64,000 nt of DNA, taken from positions 24,355-88,354 of the forward strand of contig JANRLY010000017.1 of NCBI GenBank assembly GCA_033762075.1. The letters run 5' to 3'. The DNA comes from VFKI01 sp033762075. GTDB lineage: Bacteria > Pseudomonadota > Gammaproteobacteria > DSM-16500. Made by a program: the position numbers and the translations under genes. Within the stretch, counting starts at the first letter, position 1. Each line of letters opens with the position of its first letter. Under the pieces are notes generated by a model. The model had not been told where the DNA came from. It saw only the letters and a list, made by a program, of their open reading frames with translations, and ran no database searches. Below, in pieces: positions 26,692 through 34,010 of the stretch.

Positions 26692-27156
26692 ATGATGACT
26701 CTACAAATTGGTGATAAAGCGCCTGAATTCACGCTGAATTCAGATCAAAATAAAACGATCTCGCTAAAAGATTTTCGTGGAAAAAAAGTGATTTTATATT
26801 TTTATCCAAAAGATGATACGCCAGGGTGCACACGTGAAGCGTGTGATTTTCGTGATACCGCCACACAATTTTCAAATAAAAATACCGTGATTTTAGGCGT
26901 TTCAAAAGATACGCCCGCAAAGCATCAAAAATTTCGCGACAAATATCAATTGTCTTTCCCTTTGCTTTCTGATGAAAACGGGGACGTGTGCGCAGCTTAT
27001 GGCGTCATCGATAAAAAAAGTTTATTCGGCAATACTTTTTTAGGTATTACGCGTTCTACTTTTTTAATTGATGAAGAAGGTATCATTCAAAAAATTTGGC
27101 GCAAAGTAAAAGTCGCCGATCACATTCAAAAAGTTTTAGAAACCTTAACGGAATAA
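26692..27156 (+). CDS. bcp: Thioredoxin-dependent peroxiredoxin (Bcp/PrxQ type)
   Basis: Reduces hydrogen peroxide and organic peroxides. FYPKDDTPGCTREACDFRD holds the peroxidatic Cys (TPGC) and the resolving Cys five residues later, the atypical two-Cys arrangement of Bcp. 154 residues, normal for the family. ATGATG gives two possible starts. It is four bases before proS and probably co-transcribed. Confidence 0.95.
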   Translation: MMTLQIGDKAPEFTLNSDQNKTISLKDFRGKKVILYFYPKDDTPGCTREACDFRDTATQFSNKNTVILGVSKDTPAKHQKFRDKYQLSFPLLSDENGDVCAAYGVIDKKSLFGNTFLGITRSTFLIDEEGIIQKIWRKVKVADHIQKVLETLTE

Positions 27157-27160
27157 ATGT

Positions 27161-28651
27161 ATGAAAACTGCCATCTCTCCCACTCGTACTGAAAATTACC
27201 CTGAATGGTATCAACAAATTATTCGCGCAGCAGAGTTAGCGGAAGTATCGCCTGTACGCGGCTGCATGATTATTAAACCCTGGGGTTATGCTTTATGGGA
27301 AAATATTCAGCGCATCATTGATCAAGAACTCAAAGCACTCGGTCATAAAAATTTATATTTCCCTTTATTAATTCCCGCGAGTTTTCTTGAAAAAGAAGCA
27401 GAACACATCGATGGATTTGCGAAAGAGTGCGCCGTCGTCACACACAGCCGACTTAAACGCAATGAGACTGGTAAATTAATCCCTGACAGTCCGCTCGAAG
27501 ATCCCTACATTATTCGCCCGACATCTGAGACGATCATTGGCGAAGCTTATTCACGTTGGGTTCAATCCTATCGCGATTTACCGCTACTCATGAATCAATG
27601 GGCGAATGTTGTTCGTTGGGAAATGCGTACACGTATGTTTTTACGCACGTCTGAATTTCTCTGGCAAGAAGGGCACACCGCACATTCGACCGCTACAGAA
27701 GCCGAACAAGAAACCCGCACCATTCTTGATTTATATACGCGCTTCGCAGAAGATTATATGGCGATGCCGGTCATTCGTGGTGAAAAATCAGAAAGCGAAC
27801 GCTTCCCTGGCGCAGTGAACACCTATACCATCGAAGCCATGATGCAAGATTGTAAAGCATTACAAGCTGGCACCTCTCATTACCTCGGACAAAATTTCGC
27901 GCGCGCATTTAATATTAAATTTCTCAATAAAAATGGCATCGAAGAATTTGCTTACACAACATCATGGGGTGTGAGTACACGATTAATCGGCGGCCTCATC
28001 ATGACACACAGCGATGACGATGGTCTCATTTTACCGCCACGCCTTGCACCGCTTCATGTGGTGATTTTACCTGTCATTCACAAACCTGAGCAGCGCGAAG
28101 AAGTACTCACCTATTGCGAACGTATTGCGAATGATCTACGCGCAATGAATTGGCTCAATCAAAAAATTCAAGTTGAAATTGATACACGCGAAATGACGGG
28201 TGGCGAAAAAGCATGGAGTTGGGTGAAAAAAGGCGTACCGATTCGTGTTGAAATTGGCGGACGTGAGGCTGCGGCAAATAATGTGACGATGTCACGCCGT
28301 GATCGCGCGTATCGCGAACGGGAAACTATTCCTGCGCAACAGTTACTTGATACACTCTGCCAAACTTTAGATAACATGCAAACCAATTTATTTATGCGCG
28401 CAGAAAAATTTCGCCAAGAACATACTCAAGACATTAACAGTGAAAAAGATTTTTATGCGTTTTTCACCGATGGCGAAGGTGGCTTTGCGAATGTGCACTG
28501 GAATGGCGATCCCGCTATCGAAGAAAAAATCAAAAAAGATTTGAATGTCACTATACGTTGCATTCCTCTTGTTGATTCGAAAGAATCTGGCACGTGTCCG
28601 TTCAGCGGCGATAAAAGCCCGCAACGCGTCGTGTTTGCGAAGGCGTATTAA
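27161..28651 (+). CDS. proS: Prolyl-tRNA synthetase, eukaryote/archaeal type (type 3)
   Basis: Charges tRNA-Pro. The 496-residue protein begins NYPEWYQQIIRAAELAEVSP and contains PVRGCMIIKPWGYALWENIQ, RPTSETIIGEAYSRW, RWEMRTRMFLRTSEFLWQEG and AGTSHYLGQNFARAF, all features of the archaeal/eukaryal ProRS form. It lacks the roughly 180-residue editing insertion of the bacterial-type ProRS usual in gammaproteobacteria and ends in the type-specific RVVFAKAY. Lack of the insertion implies Ala-tRNA-Pro must be cleared in trans. Probably acquired by transfer. Confidence 0.95.
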   Translation: MKTAISPTRTENYPEWYQQIIRAAELAEVSPVRGCMIIKPWGYALWENIQRIIDQELKALGHKNLYFPLLIPASFLEKEAEHIDGFAKECAVVTHSRLKRNETGKLIPDSPLEDPYIIRPTSETIIGEAYSRWVQSYRDLPLLMNQWANVVRWEMRTRMFLRTSEFLWQEGHTAHSTATEAEQETRTILDLYTRFAEDYMAMPVIRGEKSESERFPGAVNTYTIEAMMQDCKALQAGTSHYLGQNFARAFNIKFLNKNGIEEFAYTTSWGVSTRLIGGLIMTHSDDDGLILPPRLAPLHVVILPVIHKPEQREEVLTYCERIANDLRAMNWLNQKIQVEIDTREMTGGEKAWSWVKKGVPIRVEIGGREAAANNVTMSRRDRAYRERETIPAQQLLDTLCQTLDNMQTNLFMRAEKFRQEHTQDINSEKDFYAFFTDGEGGFANVHWNGDPAIEEKIKKDLNVTIRCIPLVDSKESGTCPFSGDKSPQRVVFAKAY

Positions 28652-28660
28652 AAAATACTT

Positions 28661-29962
28661 TCAAGAAATTGCCCAACAAGGTAAAAATATGATTCTATTT
28701 TTTTCGTCTATTCGAAACTCGCCGCGATACACATAATACCCCCACGGAGCTTTAGATTCGTTAGCTAGAAATGTTTTCAGATTACGAATTTTACTGTTTT
28801 CTATCGTCGGCGTATAAGTTACTTCAAACGGAAATACTGCAGGTTTTCTGACGACGATAAAATCAACTTCAACTCCTGAAGTCGTACGCCAATAACAAAT
28901 CTGTTGGCGTGCAATAACACGTGCTGTCCAAACTTGTAATTCGTTTAAAAACCAGTTTTCTAAACGATGGCCAATCAGGCCGGTTTTTTGCAGTATCGTA
29001 AAGTCTGTTAACCCAGTTAAAAAACTTACCAAACCATTATTTAACAAATACCCTTTTGGAGATTTCACTAGACGTTTTAAAGCGCTGCCAATGTAAGGAT
29101 AAATATCTGTGTATAGCAAAGTTGCTTCGACATAACCACGGTATTTTTTTAGCGTGTCTCGTGTGCACCTCAGTGCATCTACAATACGTTGATCATCGCG
29201 GATCGAGCCTGTTTGTTCCGCCAGCACATCCAACATATTTTTATACAAATTGATATCAGTAATAGTTTCGATAGCACGCACATCTTTTTCAAGATAAGTT
29301 TGTACGTAGTTTTTGAGATAAGCGATTTTTTCATTAGATGTTTGACAGGCCAATACTTCTGGGAAACCACCCCATACGAGTTGTTGCTGCAATTGTTCTT
29401 CAAGCAAGGGTTTCCATGGCAAGATATCATGAATGAGATTCGACAGATTGTCAGGTTCACTTATTTTATCCAGCAGTGAATTGAGCGAAATATTTTTTTT
29501 ACTGAAGCGCGTAGATTCGCGTAAATTAAAGGGATAAAAGTGATGCAGCTCTACTCGTCCGGCTAGACTTTCCGCAGTTAGTTGATGCAGACTCAAAATC
29601 GCTGATCCAGTTAAAATAAATTTTATTTTATTTTTTCCCTTGTAGAGATCGTAAAGACTTTTTATCTGCTCAAAGCTCTCTGGGCATTTTTGCGCTTCAT
29701 CTATCAATACCCAAATTTTTCCCTCACCTAAATGTTGCTGTGCCACTTCCACAATCATGCTTGCTAATTGCTGGGCTACTGCCCGCTCCCGCGTGACCAA
29801 ATCATCCATATTCAAGGAAACCCAGCATCGTCCGCCATGCCGCTGGGCATATTTTTCAACAAAATAACTTTTGCCTACACGCCGCGGCCCCAATATTACT
29901 GTAACATATTGATTTTCAAAAGATTCCTCTATTGAAGACTGATTACTGCGCAGTATATCCAT
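28661..29962 (-). CDS. AAA ATPase with DUF4143-type C-terminal domain
   Basis: A 433-residue protein with Walker A GPRRVGKSY and Walker B IWVLIDEAQKCPE, then ILTGSAI as sensor and a C-terminal DUF4143 region containing WRTTSGVEVDFIVVRKP, reminiscent of a PD-(D/E)XK nuclease fold. Such proteins are common, often mobile, and of unsettled function. The ATG at 29962 has AAGG about ten bases upstream. Its upstream region holds palindromic repeats. Convergent with proS, 9 bp apart. Confidence 0.85.
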   Translation of the reverse strand: MDILRSNQSSIEESFENQYVTVILGPRRVGKSYFVEKYAQRHGGRCWVSLNMDDLVTRERAVAQQLASMIVEVAQQHLGEGKIWVLIDEAQKCPESFEQIKSLYDLYKGKNKIKFILTGSAILSLHQLTAESLAGRVELHHFYPFNLRESTRFSKKNISLNSLLDKISEPDNLSNLIHDILPWKPLLEEQLQQQLVWGGFPEVLACQTSNEKIAYLKNYVQTYLEKDVRAIETITDINLYKNMLDVLAEQTGSIRDDQRIVDALRCTRDTLKKYRGYVEATLLYTDIYPYIGSALKRLVKSPKGYLLNNGLVSFLTGLTDFTILQKTGLIGHRLENWFLNELQVWTARVIARQQICYWRTTSGVEVDFIVVRKPAVFPFEVTYTPTIENSKIRNLKTFLANESKAPWGYYVYRGEFRIDEKNRIIFLPCWAIS

Positions 29963-29973
29963 GAATTTTCGCC

Positions 29974-30028
29974 TTACCAAAGGTAATATTTCACGGATAT
30001 TTTACCTTTATCAAGGTAATATTTCACG
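29974..30028. promoter_or_regulatory. Palindromic and direct repeats upstream of the ATPase gene
   Basis: TTACCAAAGGTAA (29974-29986) and TTACCTTTATCAAGGTAA (30002-30019) are two palindromes sharing TTACC/GGTAA half sites. AAGGTAATATTTCACG occurs at 29980-29995 and 30013-30028, a 33-bp period, with a third partial unit following to about 30050. The layout suggests an autoregulatory operator between the ATPase gene and the divergent aldolase gene. Confidence 0.6.
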
Positions 30029-30126
30029 AAATTTTCACCTTTAGAAAGCAAGATCAACGCATTTTGCTTAACCCGCTGTTTATGCTAATCTGTGCGGCAC
30101 TTTCGATGAATCTTTAGGATCTCAGC

Positions 30127-31161
30127 ATGAACACAAAAAGCCCATTAGATAGCACGATTCAACAACTTTCGACCAAAGGCAAAGGCATTCTCGCGGCAGA
30201 TGAAAGCGGCGCAACCGTTGGCAAGCGATTTGCTGCCCTTGGCATCGAATCCACCGAAGAAACCCGCCGTACTTGGCGCAATTTGCTCATCACGACTCAA
30301 GGCATTCAAGAGTTTATTGCCGGCGTGATTTTATTCGACGAAACCCTACATCAAAACGCGCTCGACGGGACACCTTTCCCTAAAAAATTAGAACAACTCG
30401 GCATTGTGCCTGGCATTAAAGTCGACCAAGGCTTAACAATATTACCGAATACCGCTGACGAACAAATTACACAAGGCTTAGATAAACTCGGCGAAAGACT
30501 AGCGGATTATTTTTCAAAGGGTGCACGTTTTGCAAAATGGCGCGCTGTATATGCAATCTCCGATCATACCCCTAGCCCTTTAGCAATCGAAGCTAATGCC
30601 GAAGTACTTGCACGTTACGCAGCCCTTTGCCAACAAAATAATATTGTCCCAATCGTTGAGCCTGAAGTTTTATTGGATGGCACACACACGATTGAGCGTT
30701 GCGCTATTGTCAGTGAGTCTGTTTTGCATGCTGTTTTTAATGCGTTACATCGTCATCACGTCAAACTTGAACACACGATTCTCAAACCTTCTATGGTGAT
30801 CAGTGGAAAGTCATGCACGAAACGCGCTGACGTTGAAACAGTCGCACGCATGACAGTGAATATTTTACGTCGCACCGTTCCTGCAGCTATTCCCACCATT
30901 AATTTTCTTTCTGGCGGGCAAACCCCAGAAGAAGCGACAGCACATCTCAATACAATGCATACTTTAAATCCGCACTTACCTTGGAATTTAAGCTATTCTT
31001 ATGCGCGTGCATTGCAAGATATTGCGATGAAAACCTGGGCAGGCAAAGCTGGCAATATCGCAGCAGCACAAGAGGCATTTTATCGTCGTGCTCGCTTAAA
31101 TAGTTTAGCTGCGATCGGGCAATACAACACCGCGATGGAAAAGGAAAATTCTGTTGCATGA
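30127..31161 (+). CDS. Class I fructose-bisphosphate aldolase
   Basis: Cleaves fructose 1,6-bisphosphate in glycolysis and gluconeogenesis through a Schiff base. The 344-residue protein starts with KGILAADESGATVGKRF, has FAKWRAVYAI and the Schiff-base lysine in HTILKPSMV, and SGGQTPEEA near the C terminus, all typical of the animal-like class I family. AGGA lies ten bases before the ATG. It is a single gene followed by a REP-like double hairpin. Confidence 0.95.
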   Translation: MNTKSPLDSTIQQLSTKGKGILAADESGATVGKRFAALGIESTEETRRTWRNLLITTQGIQEFIAGVILFDETLHQNALDGTPFPKKLEQLGIVPGIKVDQGLTILPNTADEQITQGLDKLGERLADYFSKGARFAKWRAVYAISDHTPSPLAIEANAEVLARYAALCQQNNIVPIVEPEVLLDGTHTIERCAIVSESVLHAVFNALHRHHVKLEHTILKPSMVISGKSCTKRADVETVARMTVNILRRTVPAAIPTINFLSGGQTPEEATAHLNTMHTLNPHLPWNLSYSYARALQDIAMKTWAGKAGNIAAAQEAFYRRARLNSLAAIGQYNTAMEKENSVA

Positions 31162-31179
31162 TAGCTTTTCTACAGTTTT

Positions 31180-31216
31180 CCTTCTCCCCTTGCGGGAGAA
31201 GGTGGCGCATAGCGCC
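31180..31216. repeat. REP-like double hairpin after the aldolase gene
   Basis: CCTTCTCCC (31180-31188) pairs exactly with 31194-31202 around a 5-base loop, followed at once by GGCGC-ATA-GCGCC (31204-31216). Two adjacent GC-rich hairpins of this form are typical of proteobacterial REP elements. It may also stabilise or end the aldolase mRNA, though no T-run follows. Confidence 0.65.
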
Positions 31217-31257
31217 GAATAAGGGGCAAAGGCACATCAGTCAAAAAGGATATTGAT

Positions 31258-31515
31258 ATGGCAACGACTTTAATCAACACCACGGAAGCAAAAGAACAAT
31301 TCACTGATTTAATCAATCGTGTTGTACACAGCAAAGAACGCATTCTTTTAACCCGCCGTGGCAAAGAAATTGCTGCCTTAATCCCTTTCGATGATTTTAA
31401 ACATTTGCTCGAAATTCAAGATCAACTCGATTTAGCAGAAGCCATTGATGCTTTAAAAGAAGCGCGTCAATCCGGCACAGTTTCTCTTGAAGAATTACAA
31501 ACAGAATTTGGATGA
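31258..31515 (+). CDS. Phd/YefM-family antitoxin
   Basis: An 85-residue protein with the Phd/YefM N-terminal DNA-binding fold (NTTEAKEQFTDLINRVVHSK, then RILLTRRGKEIAALIPFDDF) and an acidic helical C terminus that would bind the toxin. It precedes a RelE-like gene by 25 bp, so the pair forms a type II toxin-antitoxin module whose antitoxin should repress its own promoter. Confidence 0.9.
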   Translation: MATTLINTTEAKEQFTDLINRVVHSKERILLTRRGKEIAALIPFDDFKHLLEIQDQLDLAEAIDALKEARQSGTVSLEELQTEFG

Positions 31516-31540
31516 AATTGACGAGCAGAGGAAACATCTC

Positions 31541-31786
31541 GTGACAGAAATGCCTTACACCATTCGTTTCGCGCCAAAAATCGCAAATCAATTACGCAAA
31601 TTACCGATCAAACAGCGCAGACTTGTTTTACGATTTGCCGAAGCACTCGCAATCAATCCTCGTCCGCCTGGTGCATCACGTATTGAAGGCATGACAGGAT
31701 TGTATCTCGAAGCACTTGAAAGTCTAAATTTAAATTTAATTTATAAAATCGAAGAGCAAACGGTATTGCTATTGTTTATGCGATAA
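31541..31786 (+). CDS. RelE/ParE-like toxin, probably truncated at the C terminus
   Basis: An 81-residue toxin-like protein: YTIRFAPKIANQLRKLPIKQ and LAINPRPPGASRIEGMTGLY match the N-terminal two-thirds of RelE/ParE toxins. The usual (R)VGDYR strand is replaced by EALESLNLNLIYKI, and the protein stops at LLLFMR where relatives continue with a GHRxxVY-type end, so key catalytic residues are missing. The GTG at 31541 has GAGG eight bases upstream. Possibly inactive or altered. Confidence 0.75.
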   Translation: MTEMPYTIRFAPKIANQLRKLPIKQRRLVLRFAEALAINPRPPGASRIEGMTGLYLEALESLNLNLIYKIEEQTVLLLFMR

Positions 31787-31846
31787 CAGCATCATTCGCT
31801 TCTTTTAGGGAAGAGATATTATGAAAACTCTCTACAGATCTTTTCC

Positions 31847-32437
31847 CTACTCTTGGCCTTTACTAAGCTTGCGAATAAAGTGGCCCGCTCTAAAAATCAT
31901 GAGGTCATTTGTAATGAGGAAAATTCTTGTTGCTGCAATAGTCTCTGGATTATGAATCACATATTCCCTTATTTTATCCAATGATTTTTCGTTTCTAATG
32001 ATATGCTCATGATAATTACGCTGCCAAACAGAAGTGATCGATACTCCTTGTATAGCCTTGATTTTCTTTGTTACAGACGATTTGAATCCAGCGACCAATG
32101 AACCAATTGATGTATTATTTATTGTTCTCAACACACTAGACTGGCCATTTTTATTTTGACATCTCGCACTCTCAATAAACACAATGCCATGTAAATGGTT
32201 AGGCATAATAATAAATTGATCCATTTTAATTTCCCTACGAATAAGTGAGGATTTAATCCACTCATCCCGAACAATTATTCCGAATTGATTCAATACCATT
32301 TTTTTATTATTAATTTCTCCAAATAAGCAACTTCGATTATGTGTGCAAAGTGTCAGAAAATATGCGCCATTTTGCGAATAATCGAACCCTTTTAATCTAA
32401 TGGATCGACGATGATGAATTTTGGGATCATATTTCAT
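31847..32437 (-). CDS. REP-associated tyrosine transposase (RAYT, IS200-like HUH fold)
   Basis: A 196-residue Y1 transposase-fold protein. The HUH motif is in IIMPNHLHGIV and the catalytic tyrosine in WQRNYHEHIIRN; the N-terminal RRSIRLKGFDYSQNGAYFLT is typical of RAYTs. These enzymes cut single-stranded REP hairpins and are domesticated rather than fully mobile. REP hairpins of matching type (GGGCGACC...GGTCGCCC) sit just upstream at 32453 and 32670 in opposite orientation. It has no downstream partner gene. Confidence 0.92.
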   Translation of the reverse strand: MKYDPKIHHRRSIRLKGFDYSQNGAYFLTLCTHNRSCLFGEINNKKMVLNQFGIIVRDEWIKSSLIRREIKMDQFIIMPNHLHGIVFIESARCQNKNGQSSVLRTINNTSIGSLVAGFKSSVTKKIKAIQGVSITSVWQRNYHEHIIRNEKSLDKIREYVIHNPETIAATRIFLITNDLMIFRAGHFIRKLSKGQE

Positions 32438-32452
32438 GGCGATTCCTTCAAA

Positions 32453-32688
32453 GGGCGACCGCCGGTCGCCCCTACGTTTCAGAGAAATGATTAGGTGTTG
32501 TATTTGAATGTGCGGACGGTCGCCCCTACGTTTCAGAGAAATGATTAGGTGTTGTATTTGAATGTGCGGACGGTCGTTCCTACGTTTCAGAGAAATGATT
32601 AGGTGTTGTATTTGAATGTGCGGACGGTCATTCCTTGATATAGAGGGAGATGACTATAGGTATCTGTAGGGGCGACCGGCGGTCGCCC
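32453..32688. repeat. Inverted pair of REP hairpins next to the RAYT gene
   Basis: GGGCGACC-GCC-GGTCGCCC at 32453-32471 and GGGCGACC-GGC-GGTCGCCC at 32670-32688. The flanking CCTACG of the first and GTAGG of the second are in opposite orientation, so the pair is arranged head to head around a tandem repeat, as in BIME units mobilised by RAYTs. Confidence 0.85.
32464..32636. repeat. 54-bp tandem repeat, three copies plus a partial
   Basis: Units begin at 32464, 32518 and 32572 with an exact 54-bp period, and a truncated fourth begins at 32626. Each starts with half of the REP palindrome (GGTCGCCCC, decaying to GGTCGTTCC and GGTCATTCC) followed by a constant spacer. Likely produced by repeated copying of half a REP with its neighbour sequence. 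Confidence 0.9.
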
Positions 32689-32696
32689 ATTGCCAT

Positions 32697-33722
32697 TTAC
32701 CCCAACGCCACGCCCAATAATTTACCGGAAAAGAATGTAATACCAGCTGCCACCGCACCGATCAACAGCATGCGCAAGCCACTGTAAATAGCACTGCGAT
32801 TTGTGAATAGACTGAGCACACCGCCAATCACCACTAAGGCAAACGCCGTGCAACCAAAACTCAAATACAATGCAAAATGACTATCTGAAAATAAAAATGG
32901 CATGAGTGGAATAAAAGCACCAATACCAAACGCTGCAAAAGAAGAACTCGCCGCACCAAATGGCGAACTTATTTCTGCGGGATTTAAACCTAATTCTTCG
33001 CGCGCTAAAATATCAAGCGCTTTATCAGGATCACTCAACACTAAATCCGCTAATTGTTTTGCAGAATCCTTTGGCATCCCACGTGCACGATAAATACACG
33101 CAAGCTCTACTGCTTCTTCTTCTGGATATAACTCGAGTTCTTCTTTTTCGAGTGTCATTTGATATTCAAAAAATTCGCGTTGCGAACGTACAGAAACATA
33201 TTCACCAGAGGCCATCGAGCATGCCCCTGCTAATAATCCTGCAACTCCCGTCAATATAATCATAGAATGATTGGCATTCGCACCAGCAATCCCCGCCAAC
33301 AAACTTAAATTCGAAACCAACCCATCATTCACACCAAAAACCGCAGCACGTAAATTACCTGCGTTGCCCATTCCTTTGTGACGCTGCTCGAGTCGGGCAG
33401 CTGCCGGATGACTCGTTGGCATAGCAGAGTAAATCGACATACCGCGCACTTTCATCGCAGATAAAATAAAACGCAATTGTCTAACACCAAAGATTTTAAT
33501 CATGCTGCCAACAAGACGCGTGCGAAAATTGGGTTTAAAACTCGCAATCGTTTCAGTCGAGCCAGATTCTGCTAATTTCGTTTGCCAAATCCCAGCTTGT
33601 TTTTCTGCTGCATCAGCTAACTCTAAAAACAGTCCGCGACGCAAAGGGTCTAGTTCATTCTCGGCAATTTCTCGATACAACCATGCCGCAGATAATTCTT
33701 CGTTTCGGTTTTGTAATAACAT
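32697..33722 (-). CDS. VIT/CCC1-family metal transporter with N-terminal ferritin-like domain
   Basis: A 341-residue protein. The first 110 residues are a rubrerythrin/ferritin-like helical domain (NEELSAAWLYREIAENELDP with paired Glu), followed by a VIT1-type membrane domain (RAAVFGVNDGLVSNLSLLAG, SMASGEYVSVRSQ and five hydrophobic segments). The fusion is that of MbfA-like iron/manganese exporters. A Shine-Dalgarno AAGGAG lies 12 bases upstream, slightly far. The stop is 8 bp from the second REP hairpin. Confidence 0.9.
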   Translation of the reverse strand: MLLQNRNEELSAAWLYREIAENELDPLRRGLFLELADAAEKQAGIWQTKLAESGSTETIASFKPNFRTRLVGSMIKIFGVRQLRFILSAMKVRGMSIYSAMPTSHPAAARLEQRHKGMGNAGNLRAAVFGVNDGLVSNLSLLAGIAGANANHSMIILTGVAGLLAGACSMASGEYVSVRSQREFFEYQMTLEKEELELYPEEEAVELACIYRARGMPKDSAKQLADLVLSDPDKALDILAREELGLNPAEISSPFGAASSSFAAFGIGAFIPLMPFLFSDSHFALYLSFGCTAFALVVIGGVLSLFTNRSAIYSGLRMLLIGAVAAGITFFSGKLLGVALG

Positions 33723-33745
33723 GACGCTTTGTTTCTCCTTTTATA

Positions 33746-34007
33746 AAATCCCCCTCCATCCCCCTTTTTCAAAGGGGGAAGCGTTCTGTGCTCTCCCTTT
33801 TTCAAAGGGCTTTGTTGCATAAATCATACAACTCCGCTTGTCATTCCCGCGCAGGCGGGAATCCATCATTATGTTCAAAAATAACTAATTAAAAAATACT
33901 CATCTCACGTTCCATATGACTCATTAAAAACTTTATAAATTTGAAATAGATTCCCGCCTGCGCGGGAATGACAATTATGCAACAACGCCTTTTCAAAGGG
34001 GGAAGCG
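33746..34007. repeat. Broken copy of the CCCCCT/AGGGGG inverted repeat, interrupted by a MITE
   Basis: One full arm (33746-33781) of the element also found at 40788 and 51559, a second partial arm to 33809, and an arm fragment at 33988-34007 are separated by a 180-bp insertion. The right inverted arm is missing, so this copy is degenerate. Confidence 0.75.
33810..33989. mobile_element. MITE-like element with long terminal inverted repeats
   Basis: A 180-bp non-coding element. Both ends carry TTGTTGCATAA reading inward, and further in are perfect 25-bp inverted arms at 33839-33863 and 33949-33973 (each containing CCCGCGCAGGCGGG). The 85 bp in the middle is AT-rich with no ORF. It lies inside another repeat. 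Probably mobilised in trans by a related transposase elsewhere. Confidence 0.75.
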
Positions 34008-34010
34008 TTT

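Noticed and set aside
32464..32636. Tandem 54-bp repeats as a CRISPR array
   Set aside because: Repeats abut with no variable spacers and no cas genes; they are half-REP tandem units.
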